Positions 52,901-63,933 of a DNA stretch of 64,000 nucleotides are shown in pieces. Positions within the stretch are counted from its first letter, which is position 1. The number at the start of each line of letters is the position of its first letter. The DNA is from Scylla paramamosain (lineage: Eukaryota; Arthropoda; Malacostraca; Decapoda; Portunidae). The position numbers and the translations under genes were made by a program. Location of the stretch: positions 7,750,001-7,814,000 of the forward strand of contig NC_087152.1 of NCBI RefSeq assembly GCF_035594125.1, given 5' to 3'. Below the pieces are notes generated by a model that was not told the origin of the DNA, did no database searches, and saw nothing but the letters and a program-made list of their open reading frames with translations.

Positions 52901-54366
52901 TGATTAAAGATGAAAAGGCTGTTTTGCCCTGAAAAAAAATATATTTATTACAGATTCAAGTGGAATTGGCTGCTAAGGCATGTCCAGTCTTTGCTGAGGT
53001 GCTGAGGAAATTGAAACCCTTTAGTATAGAAGAACTCTCAACACAGTTTATTATATTTGGAAGCCAGGAACCACTTCAGGTGATACTGGAAAACTCACCC
53101 CAGCTAAGAAGAGTACACCTGCGGAAGAATATCACGGAAGAAACTTTAAAAAGTGTGAGCCAAAACTGCCCTCTGATGGACACTTTTGTGATTGAAAAGC
53201 CTTTTGGCAGACTCCTTGTGTCGGTGGACTGTCTCTACAAGACTTTCTTCCGTGGAATGGACCGTAATGAGATCGATGCCGTGGCTCGCAGTGGTTTGTC
53301 ATCCAAGCGTCAGGCATGTCTTTCCTTCCCCAGACTTAAGTTTGTTGACCTGGGAGAAGATAGTGATTGTCCCCTTGATATTGAGAAAGATTCCTTTTCT
53401 GAGTTCATTTATAACATCCTTTTATTCTACCCAGGTCTAGAAAGTGTGACATGCTACAGATCAAGACCTTTTGTGCCCAAGCCCTTCTCTAAGCTGCCTG
53501 CTTACTTCCATTCCCTTTTATATTCTTTACAGTACCTGGACCTAGAAGGACTCATGATCTGGGCAAATGATAAGGCTGTTGCAGGATCAGTAGCTCGCAC
53601 ACTATCTGTTTTCCCAAAGATTCAACACTTTACACTCTCTCATGACCCTGACACCTACCTAGATGTAATAAACTTCGCTAGAATGTGGATTCCAAGATTT
53701 AAGTGCAAAGCTCTTACCATCAAAACATATTTCACTTTGCCTCATGAAAGGACTGAAGATCATTCACTTTCACCCTACCAGGTGCTCTTAAATGACATAG
53801 GAGCCAATCTCACTGCACTCCAGTTTCACCTTCATGCTAACCTGTGTGTAGGAGAACTGTGCAGTCTTCTTCCTTTATGTCCATCTCTAGAGTTTCTTGG
53901 AATAATAATGTCTGCAGACCATTTTGAGGATGATGTTCCATCTGATATTCAAACTCTTCCTCTGCTGAAGTGCTTAACTGTTGAGGGTCCAAGTATCCTT
54001 TCTTTCTCTCATTATCAGCGCACCCTGTTCAACAGACTAATTCAACTGATGATTATGGCTGCCCCAGCCCTTAGTCAGTTAGAACTTGTTGTTCATCATC
54101 GACCTCTTATGTGGCTTATGGACATGGCTCAAAAGAAGATACTAGCTGGCTTGGAGGTCTTGTTTCTGAATCTGAATCCCTTTGGACCCAGCACTGTCAG
54201 TGTCTCATTTTATGTGCAACTTTTGGAGCTTCTTCCCAAACTGAAATTGTTCATGTTAGCACCAATCTGTAGCCAGCTTCTTTCAGACATAAAACAAATA
54301 TACCACACTACAGATCTTCAGCTTGTAGCAAGAGAAACCGTTAACTCAAGTAAGCCATGGCACTGA
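48569..54366 (+). CDS. Leucine-rich-repeat-like protein of unknown function, four exons
   Basis: Join of 48569-48701, 49098-49195, 50089-50304 and 52954-54366: 1860 bases, about 619 residues plus stop, all GT-AG with matching phases (1, 0, 0). The start is ATG 48569 (MAAMVSPAHSPRRLERL; G at -3); a second ATG lies three codons later. The N-terminal 145 residues look helical, with KETLVYLVIRHSIPASISTL and LLEHIQAVREWWES. The large last exon has irregular leucine-rich repeats: SPQLRRVHLRKNITEETL, FPRLKFVDLGEDSDCPL, LYSLQYLDLEGLMIW, CPSLEFLGIIMS, LPLLKCLTVEGPS, APALSQLELVVHHRP, LAGLEVLFLNLNPFG. This recalls F-box/LRR substrate adaptors, but no F-box or other named domain is recognised. No signal peptide or TM segment, so probably intracellular. 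Confidence 0.82.
49098..49195 (+). CDS. LRR-like gene exon 2
   Basis: Acceptor aaatctatttcag, donor gtagga, 98 bases, phase 1 to 0. Codes HCIPNNHPGMDKIIMATDNQ then FPDCLPQKKLLL. Confidence 0.75.
49900..49981. repeat. (AT)n microsatellite
   Basis: About 80 bp of AT in intron 2 of the LRR-like gene. Confidence 0.98.
50089..50304 (+). CDS. LRR-like gene exon 3
   Basis: Acceptor gttgattccacag, donor gtaagt, 72 codons in phase 0. Codes EHIQAVREWWESNVVVMGRV and a Leu-rich helix FPLFRLLLQLLFSIRVGRKL. Confidence 0.85.
50305..52953 (+). other. Intron 3 of the LRR-like gene
   Basis: 2.6 kb of AT-rich sequence without long microsatellites, unusual for this window. No exon seen. Confidence 0.7.
52954..54366 (+). 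CDS. LRR-like gene terminal exon
   Basis: Acceptor tatttattacag, phase 0, 470 codons and TGA. It starts IQVELAAKACPVFAEVLRKL and ends TVNSSKPWH. It is the longest non-repetitive open frame in the window and carries all the leucine-rich repeats. Confidence 0.9.
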   Translation: MQVELAAKACPVFAEVLRKLKPFSIEELSTQFIIFGSQEPLQVILENSPQLRRVHLRKNITEETLKSVSQNCPLMDTFVIEKPFGRLLVSVDCLYKTFFRGMDRNEIDAVARSGLSSKRQACLSFPRLKFVDLGEDSDCPLDIEKDSFSEFIYNILLFYPGLESVTCYRSRPFVPKPFSKLPAYFHSLLYSLQYLDLEGLMIWANDKAVAGSVARTLSVFPKIQHFTLSHDPDTYLDVINFARMWIPRFKCKALTIKTYFTLPHERTEDHSLSPYQVLLNDIGANLTALQFHLHANLCVGELCSLLPLCPSLEFLGIIMSADHFEDDVPSDIQTLPLLKCLTVEGPSILSFSHYQRTLFNRLIQLMIMAAPALSQLELVVHHRPLMWLMDMAQKKILAGLEVLFLNLNPFGPSTVSVSFYVQLLELLPKLKLFMLAPICSQLLSDIKQIYHTTDLQLVARETVNSSKPWH

Positions 54367-54937
54367 CCACCTCTGTGTCAGCAGAGGTGCCAACACTGCC
54401 ATTGTGTGTCACCAAAGATCTCTAACCCTGACTCCTAACTTTTGTTGACTGAGAGAATTGGTAGTGATGTTTTTCCTATTTCAGGAACCAATCTGGACAT
54501 GGATTTACACTCTTTTCCAGTTGTGAATGCTGATAATAGAGATGTTGCATCACTAGTCTGTTGTGCTAATTTTAGAACATTAAATGTAAAGTTATAAGGC
54601 CAATTCCAAGGTAACTGAATATCCCATGGTACAGTATTATTAGGCAGTGTCCTTGCACCTAGTTCAGCTGTTCAGTTTTTATGTTCAGATGAGGTAGACA
54701 TTGAATTGTTTTGTTTGTATAGGAACTTTGTACCTATTGAGATATGCTCTCTAAAAAATTAGATAAACTGCTTGTAAATTAATACATTTTTTACATACTG
54801 GATGAAGGACCTCCCAGAAAACTTTGGCTCCATATATGTTTAGAAGATGACTTGTTTGTAAATAATATATGTATATATGGAATGAATGGACCTTTGAACT
54901 GTCTGTGATTCTACTAAATATTGGCCTTTACTGTAAG

Positions 54938-55068
<131 letters not shown>

Positions 55069-55667
55069 AGCAAGGTTTTCTAGAATTTGTATATTAATGT
55101 GCAGACTTTATTTGTTTAGAAAGCTTAGAAGAAAGGAGACATGTCAAATAAGACAAAATAGGTGTTAATGAGAAGTAACATTCCTCTTCATGGAACCACT
55201 GAATGAAAATAATGATTAATATTACCATTTCACTCACTCATCATCATCATCCTCATCAGTTTAAATCATTGTCATTCAAAACATTACAGTACATTACTTG
55301 TCACCTCAGTTTGCTAGATAAGTTGGCTGACATATTAAAATAGCATAAAATATATCCTCACCCTAGACATGGTAGAAAATATGCCAGTGCAGTTTGCATG
55401 CATCAAGCACAAACCTAGCTATTGGATTAGGTGACCATGTTTACCTTTTGTCACCAGAATTCTGCCTGCTTAAGTTTTAACTGTAATTGTGGCAAGGCAC
55501 TGCCCAGGGAGCAAACTTGGGAACCTCCACATGTTGGTTTTGCTACCCATTACACCGTGGTACCCTCTTTTGGCAACTTGCATAATAAAGTACCCTCTCC
55601 TGGCATTATTTTGCAGTTTATTGTACTGCATCAGCTTGGGCACCCAACAAAGGAATCTGTTCGTACA

Positions 55668-55750
55668 ATAGGTACTATAGTAAGACCAGACTAATCTGGG
55701 AGCTAGGGTGGGGTCAGGGTGTGGGTACAGCTCTACCACTTTTCTTAAAA
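55668..55750 (+). repeat. Interspersed repeat, family D, plus copy
   Basis: actatagtaagaccagacta then gctagggtggggtcagggtg and tgggtacagctctaccactt. An inverted copy lies at 56.37-56.46 kb. Confidence 0.7.
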
Positions 55751-55984
55751 CTGTACTAAATAACTTCTGTGATACATCTAAAAGGTGCTTGAAATAAGAA
55801 GAAGAAATAATAAATATGATTACCATGTAAATATAATATCCCACAAAAATTAAAGTCATTATACATATATATATCTGTATATCAATAAAGGAACAAGGTA
55901 TAAATATTGTACAGTGTTGCTAAGAAAAATGTTTTAATTAGATTTTATAGTTGTTTTAAGATGGGTAACTATTTTATGTATGAC

Positions 55985-56290
55985 TATATTTAGAAGGTAA
56001 TCTGAAGGAAAAGAAGTGGGAAATGTGTTATTTACTTAATAAAAAAAAATGTTAAACTCATCATGAAGGGCAACACTCACCCACCCAGTGTGACCCAGGC
56101 CCCAGTAAGATGGGTGACCTCTTCCTGGCATGCTACTTTTATTAACTCTCACCAGGTTCAAGCTGGGCAAGTATGTATGTTATGTTTAACAATATTTATA
56201 GGATAATTTGAAGGAATACAAGTAGGAAAATATGTCATTTACTGAACGAAAAGTAAATAATAATGAATAATAAAACATAAGTCATTGGGA
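55985..56290 (+). repeat. Diverged tandem duplication, about 200-bp period
   Basis: ggtaatctgaaggaaaagaa gtgggaaatgtgttatttac (from 55997) recurs as ggataatttgaaggaataca agtaggaaaatatgtcattt (from 56200). Confidence 0.55.
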
Positions 56291-56374
56291 ACATGAGGTG
56301 CAAGTGACTTCACCCTGACATGAATCACCTGTTGTGTGTCCCCAGGGAGGCAACCCACCTGGTTTTATTTTTGC

Positions 56375-56455
56375 AAAAGTGGCAGTGCTGCACCCACACC
56401 CTGAGCCCACCCTAGCTGCCAAATTAGGCTGGTCTTACTATAGTGAGCATTCTGT
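56375..56455 (-). repeat. Interspersed repeat, family D, minus copy
   Basis: Reverse complement of caaaagtggcagtgctgcac, then accctgagcccaccctagct and aggctggtcttactatagtg, matching 55.67-55.75 kb. Confidence 0.7.
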
Positions 56456-56459
56456 AAGG

Positions 56460-59225
56460 AACTGGGTGAAACTGTGTAGGAATCTGGCTGACAGTCCCTA
56501 GAGATGTATGCTGCAATAATTCTGTTGCTTTCCTTCAACTTTCTAAGAAATTACAGTAATAAGGAATTCACTCCAGCTGTTTCTTGATAATGTTGGTAAC
56601 TTGAGTCAGTGTCATTTCAATCTTTCCTGGTGAGTCTTGTGGTATAATGTGCTCATTCTTCTGCTGTCACAAAAACATTTCTCAGTTCCTCACACTCTTT
56701 ACTTGCACCTACTTCTCTAACAATTTCCTTTGTTGGATGCCTTAGCTAATCCAGATCCATAATGTATGAAAAATATAAAGAGTTGCTTTATTCTTGTCCA
56801 AAATAAAGCAAAAAAAACATTAAACACAGAATCAGTTAGGGAGCTTAGTTGCTGACAAAAATAAACATGACTCCATACTTGTGACATCCAAGAGATTTAG
56901 AAAGATTTCCCCTCCCTCAGTTGGTATTCACTCATATTGCTGTCCAATGATCAGGAAAATTCAGAGGTTTAAATGAAGCAGTCATACAGGAAGACTAATG
57001 AAAGTACATACCATGAATGTAATACTGGTTATGAAATAAGTAGTCTTTACATTTTTGGTGATGCTTTTTCAGATGAGTTTCATGGTAGACAAAACAGGTG
57101 TTTTTAATGTTTTTGCAAGCAGCTAATATGGATTACTCAACCTCTTGTATAATTTTATGTTCTTATGAGTCATGGCCTTTGTGTGTGTATGCTGAAGTTG
57201 TGCTTCATGTGCAGAAGTGGCAAACAACAGTTGGGGGAGAAAGAACTGCATGTGTAAGTTGGTGCTATTTGGAGTTTATACTTGAACTATTTTATGTACT
57301 ATGTATTTGGTAATGAAAAGAAATTTATGTTAGTCTGTTGAATAAAAATAGAAATGCTGTCCACAAACACAATGGATTGAAGGAGCCTGTAAGTAGATGA
57401 AAGATATGTTTGATATTTATGAGTGGTGTATAGTATGATACCTCTGGTGCAGAGCTCAGCATGCAACATAAAAGTAATTGGCCTTTTTTTTTTTTTTTTT
57501 TTTAGAATCTTACTCTGCTCAATGCATAAAAGCTTTATGACAATAACTGGAAGCTTGGGAATGTACCTAAATATATTTAGGATGGTGATAAATATATATT
57601 TATTTATTCATTATGCTACAGAGAAGATATATTTATTCATTGTATTAATATATAACCTTGTAAATATGCATGTACAGTACAGCATTAAGGATTATAACTT
57701 GGTTTTTTGTATTAATAATTTGTAAAGTAGTTGGAGTGTAAATATTTGGAAATGAATTTTAAAAGTCAAAAGGAATTAATAAAAAAAACAAGTTCCAATA
57801 AAAATGTTTTAATGTCTCTGTTCGTATTTAGGAATACAAAATGCATTTCTGTTTTTCTGTCACACTCCCTCAATCTTCTTCAACTCTTGTTGCTAATATG
57901 TGTTAGGATTTAATACCCTACATACAATAACTTGGTACTAGTAATGGTCCAGAAAACCACCCTTTCTATACTTGTATTTGGAGCTCACATACACATATAT
58001 GCCAGAACAATGGACTTGAGAAATGCAAGTCAGATGTCTTTCACACATCCTTTAGTTGGGTGATGCATTTTTCTTCATGTTGTGGTATCACTGATAAATG
58101 TTTCTTGCTGAAAGGTTATTTTCACACTTTATTACATGTGTTCTAAACAAGCAGGCACTCTGGTGGCCCATCCTTTACCTGCCATATTCTGGGAGGAAGG
58201 GATTGCCTACCAAAATTGAATTCCTGTATAAACCATTTCAAGTGTAGAAATCATTGATACAGACATTTTATCAATTCTGTATAAATATCTCGCTTCCTTC
58301 AGTAATCTCCTGTGTGGGGAGTGGCTAATAGGTCATTAGGTAGTTGTAAGGATCCTATGTTACTAGGGCAACAGACGGAATGTAGGTAAATACTAGGTTA
58401 CGGTAACAGTATAGTACAAAGGGGCCATAGATGTCTATATAGGATACTCAAGTACGTACATTGCTATCTTAGTGTCTATTCTAAGTATGTTATGATGTCA
58501 GTTATCATTTTCATAATTATTTATAGGTGACTAAAGTATGTCAATGTTCATTCTCAAGTAAGAATTTTCACATGATGTGTGGTAACTTTGTATCAATAAC
58601 GTTACTCATTTATACTAAAAGTGTTTCAGGGCACATTGATAACCATGTGTCATTATCTTTAGTATTTTTCACCATCCAATGTGTATCTGAGCAACAATAT
58701 CAGGTGTTTACTGAGGGCATCCTGACACCTTGTGAGATATTGATCAGTCATGGAGTGTGGCAAGAAGAGTTTCTCAAAGTGCCTGTCCTCACCCTAGGCT
58801 GACACTACAAGGCACATTGCTCCACCCTAAATTGTCACATTTTTATTATAATTATGTCCATTAAGGCCATGGAAAACACATCCAGGAAGTTATGTTTGAT
58901 CAGAGCAACAAGTCTGAGTAGTGAAAGGATCATATATACAATATATTTTGTTTCATTGTGGTAAGATATATGCAAGATTATGTAATTTCAGTCTTGAGAA
59001 ATGTCTTAGATGTAAAAGAACAGTCACTGCTAAGTAGACTCCACAGATACTTCAGTTTTCTTCAATTCAATATGCCTTGACAGAAAAGTTCAAGTAGATT
59101 TTGATTTTTCTATCAATATAGTTTTTGCTTTCTCCAATAGTGACAGAAACCAACAGTTTGGGCACTAAAATAGAATTAGGAAATGTTGACTATTATATAC
59201 AAAGTAGGATAGAGGATTATCCATT
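56460..59225. other. Intergenic, AT-rich
   Basis: Several AATAAA hexamers (for example 57341) but no splice-linked coding pattern. Short frames here are not convincing. Confidence 0.5.
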
Positions 59226-59227
59226 TG

Positions 59228-59230
<3 letters not shown>

Positions 59231-59286
<56 letters not shown>
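59231..59286. repeat. (GA)n microsatellite
   Basis: About 55 bp of GA. Confidence 0.97.
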
Positions 59287-59288
<2 letters not shown>

Positions 59289-59969
59289 GCAAGGATGAGA
59301 TGTCCAGAGAGGAATGTCTGGAACTTCTGCTGTGGTCATCCCCTTGTGGTGGATATCCTAGAATAGACATTAGACTCGATAAATTAGAATCAATGCATTT
59401 TTTTTGTGAATTAGAAAGAGTTAAAGACAAATGTTGATTAGTGTTAACTTACTGGTACCATATTCTGCGTCTGCAAGATATATTTAATTGATGGTTTCCA
59501 GGGTAAACTATTATGTTTATGTGCTTTATAGAACATCAGTTTACTTATGTATAATATACGGATGTCTAACAACAGGAAGCAGTTAGGTATATGTCTTGAA
59601 TCAAAGTATATGTCAGAACACATCATGTTCTTATACTGTCGCTTACCACTAAGCATTGGAATATTGTGTCTGGAATTATCAGATATTTATATAGAAAAGT
59701 GTGTTCACATGTTCATTTGTACTGAACTGCCAATCCCTGTTTAATAATTAATTTGTAAATCATAGTTCCTGATAGGTTGTGCCATTTTTTCATAATTATT
59801 TATCTGAATTATGAGATGAAGCCTGTACTCTGCAGCACTGTATGAAGCAAGTCATCTAGACATTCTAGACAAAAGGCTTCTTATGCCAGTGGATGATGTG
59901 GTGAGCTGGCATGGATCAATGGAAATAGCAGTGCATTTCACTGGAGTCTTCAAAGATACATTAATGACC

Positions 59970-60185
59970 TGGGGCCATATTCTAAAATGTTTAATAGCTA
60001 CTATTTTCAAAGGCCATAGAGAGTATAAATCAGGTTCATATGGATATTTTTTTTTTCCATAGAAGAATCTTTATCAAACTATCAGCATAATCATGAAAAC
60101 ATCCTTGGAATTCCTGATAACTTCTACTTCAGTCTATTGGAAGTAGTTGAGATAAGCTGTCCAAACATTTGAGAATATGATTCCT
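59970..60185 (+). repeat. Interspersed short element, family A
   Basis: Starts ggggccatattctaaaatgt, includes actattttcaaaggccatag, and ends gaagtagttgagataagctg then aacatttgagaatatg. Confidence 0.75.
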
Positions 60186-60814
60186 GTCATCTATTGCTAT
60201 TTGTGTGTTTATATTTTTCCTTGCTACCTATCCCCTAAAGGAATGTCAGCTTAGTTATGGGGAGATTGTTGCTCTGTTTTATTACCTACTGCGTCTTTAC
60301 TGGTAACTAGCCAATGAGAATAGGGTTCTTTATACTGCCATCTTCACACAAGACTTTTTTTTTTTTTTTTTGTTGCAGAGCCTTTGCATCCTGTCCTTGT
60401 TTGTTCTTTAAAAATCTCCATTGGTATCTTTTTGCACACCTTGAAGTGAAGGACATGCTTATTGATATCATCACGATCATCATCATCATCTTTCTCCTCA
60501 ATATCCTCCTCTAACTGGTAGTAACAGTAGCATCAATAGAGGTAGTGGTAGTCATTGTAAAAGACATGGTGATGGTGATAGTAGCAGTAGCTGTATTTGG
60601 GTGATGGTGGTGGTAACATAAGCAGTACATTATATGTGTTAGATGATGTTACTGCTTTCACTGTATTTGTATCAAAATCATATACCTACATTATATTAGA
60701 TTAGATTAAATTAGAGTGCGCCTCAAATCCACATACGTAGGCTAATAGGCCTATGTGCCAATTCGGTTACGCCCTCTCCTACGTTAATTTTGCCCCGTGA
60801 AATAACGTCCCATA

Positions 60815-61030
60815 TGCTTTAAATACGTTTATCTCTCATCACCACTGTTCCAAAGGCCACATCGATGATTAGTTAGGTTCTCATGGGTATTTTCCTATTA
60901 ACTTTGTAAAGCGTTTGTTGAATTATCACTGCAATCATGTAAATACCCATAAGAACCTCAATAACCTCTACTACAGCTTATTGAAAGTAGTCGAGGGAGG
61001 ACGCCAAAAAAAAAAGTTGTGGAATACGGG
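60815..61030 (+). repeat. Interspersed short element, family A
   Basis: Includes ccactgttccaaaggccaca, gatgattagttaggttctca and tgaaagtagtcgagggagga, ending ggaatacggggc. Confidence 0.75.
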
Positions 61031-61054
61031 GCAACAGCAGACAGGTAGCTGGGG

Positions 61055-61277
61055 AAACGGGTAGTAACGCTTTGTTCTCTCATTAAGACTGTTTTCAAAG
61101 GCCACAATGATGATTAGTCAGGTTCCCTTGTGTATTTTTCCAACTGGTGATGCAGAATTCTTGTTGAACGATAAATAAAATAATGATAAAAAAAAAATGT
61201 AAACTCCAATGACTTACTAAAGCTTGCTGAAAGTATAGTCGAGATAAGACAGACACGATTAAGGATACGGCCCCTGG
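61055..61277 (+). repeat. Interspersed short element, family A
   Basis: Starts gtaacgctttgttctctcat, includes gactgttttcaaaggccaca and gatgattagtcaggttccc, and ends agtcgagataagacagacac then ggatacggcccc. Confidence 0.75.
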
Positions 61278-61759
61278 TCAACTAAAACCGTAACAATTCT
61301 AAGGTAACAATTGGTCTTTAGTACACGCTTGTGTGCGGGATTTTTCCATCCAATAGAGACTTCAGAGACGAGCCGGCAAAGTTATATCAATAGGCCGACA
61401 CTTGGTTAAGGTAGTTAACTGAAATGCACGGCTGACACTCGACCTTATGAACCATGAGAATTATTTTGGCAACTGTTTTCGATTTTAGTATCATGGTACG
61501 TAGAATAAATAAGTTTTGTTGTTTAAGACATTTATTTTATAATGACAATATCGTGAGTATAGTCTATTTAACGTGTTTCAGGATTGTTCAGGATAAGATT
61601 GAGGTTGAGTGTTAATTTTTGCGTTGACTTGGTATTTAGTTGCGAAAATTAATAAGTAAGAAAAATGACGCACCGGACCACAATGTGACCAAGACAAGGG
61701 ATTTTCTGGAAATGAGTGAATAAAAGATAGTGGCCAACAGATGCAAAGCTCAATGGAAA

Positions 61760-61762
<3 letters not shown>

Positions 61763-61815
<53 letters not shown>
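61763..61815. repeat. (CT)n microsatellite
   Basis: About 53 bp of CT. Confidence 0.97.
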
Positions 61816-61816
<1 letters not shown>

Positions 61817-62104
61817 AAGAGAATGTTAATTACGTAAAGGTTGGTAATTAAGTAGAATATTAATTCGCTCTTTCGTTGCCCAGTTCAACTTCAATCCAAA
61901 GTTCGAATAAAAATGTACTTAACTAAGTTTGCCAATGATATTCGCAAAATATTCACGTGTCCAGTAGTGCTGAATTAAGGGATTTCTCGCTAGAACTCTG
62001 GATTTATCATTATAATTTTCAATATGGTAGTGATGAAAGCCGCCTAGCTGTATGTTGAGAAACCAAACATAATTTTTTTGATTATCAATGGAAAATGTTG
62101 TGCA

Positions 62105-62242
62105 ATGGATAAACATCGCAGTTTTGCGGGTTGTGTAAAGCAGACTAATGATAACGTCTTATTTGGCAACACTGTCAGTGTCGTGTTAGTCAGGTGCGAG
62201 CCACTACTCAACACAGCGTCCAGGCAGGAGTCCCTCAACGAG
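62105..62242 (+). CDS. Possible orphan first exon
   Basis: 46 codons from an ATG (MDKHRSFAGCVKQTNDNVLF to ASRQESLNE) followed by a good donor gaggtaaag. Composition is not repetitive, but no downstream exon lies in the window on this strand and no family is recognised. Confidence 0.2.
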
Positions 62243-62514
62243 GTAAAGCCTTTTCATGACTGTTGTAAATCATGTGGAAATTCTGAATTATGTATTATTA
62301 GTATTATGTCATGCACTATCAAGTGTATTTATGAGCTTAATGAGTGTTTGTGGGACGTTTGTATTGATGACTGGCAAGTTCAGTTTCCCTCTACCGTTTT
62401 CACTGTGTTATGGTAGCATTTGGTTAAATCTGGAAAATCGTAGTGTCAATCTCTGTCCATAAAATTCGAGTGTGTTTTAGCATGGACGTGCTTAGGAAAT
62501 GGTGACCTGGTGTT

Positions 62515-62517
<3 letters not shown>

Positions 62518-62560
<43 letters not shown>
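62518..62560. repeat. (GA)n microsatellite
   Basis: About 43 bp of GA. Confidence 0.97.
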
Positions 62561-62562
<2 letters not shown>

Positions 62563-62905
62563 GTGTTTACAATGAATGGTTCAGAAAGCTCGAAGCCTCG
62601 TCACTAGTTAAGTTGTATCGAGTATTAGCCTTGTCTTAATCACTAGGCCACCATTCAGAGAGGGGCCCCACACTCATTTCCATGTTGATAGCTGGGGTGG
62701 GTTGGTAACGTAGCGTCGTCAGTGTATACACGTAACTCGCATGAATATGTATGTGGAATCAGGAACACAAGGTTTCACCACCTCTAGAGTACTGAATGTG
62801 AGCTCCTGTCTGAAGACAACTGTGATCTCATCAATAGGTAACGTAATGTAGCCACACATCCGCACATTGCTCTGAAGTTTATGCATATGACGCACATATT
62901 TCTCC

Positions 62906-62908
<3 letters not shown>

Positions 62909-63000
<92 letters not shown>
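62909..63000. repeat. (AT)n microsatellite
   Basis: About 91 bp of AT. Confidence 0.98.
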
Positions 63001-63001
<1 letters not shown>

Positions 63002-63238
63002 CAAATGACATTGATGATCACTGGTTAGACTTCATGATGACAGAAAAAAAAATCGTGTGCTAAATGACAGGACAATTAATTGCTTTGGGTGATGATCTCA
63101 TGGTGACTTATATGTGACGTAGTGTATAAATGATAGTATAATTGTCAAAATCTTGGCGAAATGCATGACCTGATCACGGGTTAATGGAAGTTGTGGAAGT
63201 CCTCGCTGCCAGTGGCTGGGTGTAGCGTGCGGTGTAGG

Positions 63239-63721
63239 TCACAGCTCCGTGCCCAGCCAGGACACAACCTGCAGGTGCACCCTCTGGCCGGCCTGCTTGA
63301 GCAGGGCCACGGCAGCGGCGTGCCGCACCAGCTCCAGCGAGTGGCCGTCCACCGCCAACAGCCGGTCTCCGCAGCGCAGCTTGCCGTCGGCTGCTGCCGG
63401 CGACGACTGCACCACGAACAGTACGTGGATGGGCTCCGTGCCGCGTTGCGGGTCGGCGCCGCCCACGATGCTGAAACCGAGCGACGCGCCCGGTGCGCGG
63501 TGCAGCACCACGCTTTTTGACACGTGCAGCGAGCGAGGGAGTTTCTGCCAGAACAGCCACGACGGTACGAAGTTAGCCGAACCTAACGAGGTCTCTGGCC
63601 CGTCCAGAAGCGAGAGCGTGACGCCTGCCAGCTCGGCCGTGGCCTTGAGCAGCGCCACAGCCTGGCCGTGCGTCAGGCCCACCAGTGACTGTCCGTTCAC
63701 CGACAGCACCACGTCCCCTTT
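63239..63721 (-). CDS. Last exon of a multi-PDZ scaffold protein
   Basis: Minus strand, acceptor ttctcttccag, phase 0, 160 codons and TGA; the gene continues upstream beyond the window. It holds the second half of one PDZ domain (KGDVVLSVNGQSLVGLTHGQ, AVALLKATAELAGVTLSLLD), a linker with PSWLFWQKLPRSL, and a complete PDZ domain: SKSVVLHR (first strand), SLGFSIVGG (carboxylate-binding loop, SLGF form of GLGF), KLRCGDRLLAVDGHSL, HAAAVALLKQAG and VHLQVVSW. It ends WLGTEL, itself a class I PDZ-ligand pattern. PDZ domains bind C-termini of membrane proteins at junctions or synapses. The end of an LNX-like or other multi-PDZ protein is possible, but I cannot assign the family. GC-rich, unlike its AT-rich surroundings. 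Confidence 0.85.
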   Translation of the reverse strand, partial: KGDVVLSVNGQSLVGLTHGQAVALLKATAELAGVTLSLLDGPETSLGSANFVPSWLFWQKLPRSLHVSKSVVLHRAPGASLGFSIVGGADPQRGTEPIHVLFVVQSSPAAADGKLRCGDRLLAVDGHSLELVRHAAAVALLKQAGQRVHLQVVSWLGTEL

Positions 63722-63885
63722 CTGGAAGAGAAGGGAGGAATTACTGAGTGGGAGGGTGTGCCTAGGGTTCTTCTGAGAACTCTTGATGTGAATATTGGTT
63801 GCCAGTGTTTCGATAACTTTGTGGGTAGTGACATGGATTGATATTTGGTAACTGCATGCCGTATAACGGTATAGAGTCGTGTTTG

Positions 63886-63888
<3 letters not shown>

Positions 63889-63929
<41 letters not shown>
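63889..63929. repeat. (CA)n microsatellite
   Basis: About 40 bp of CA in the intron upstream (minus sense) of the PDZ exon. Confidence 0.97.

Positions 63930-63933
<4 letters not shown>

Noticed and set aside
62078..62416. 112-residue plus-strand frame taken as a whole gene
   Set aside because: The part after 62242 follows a good donor and looks like intron; only the first part is kept, as a weak exon candidate.
63174..63776. Other long frames over the PDZ exon, both strands
   Set aside because: GC-rich sequence opens several frames; only the minus frame 63239-63721 codes PDZ motifs.
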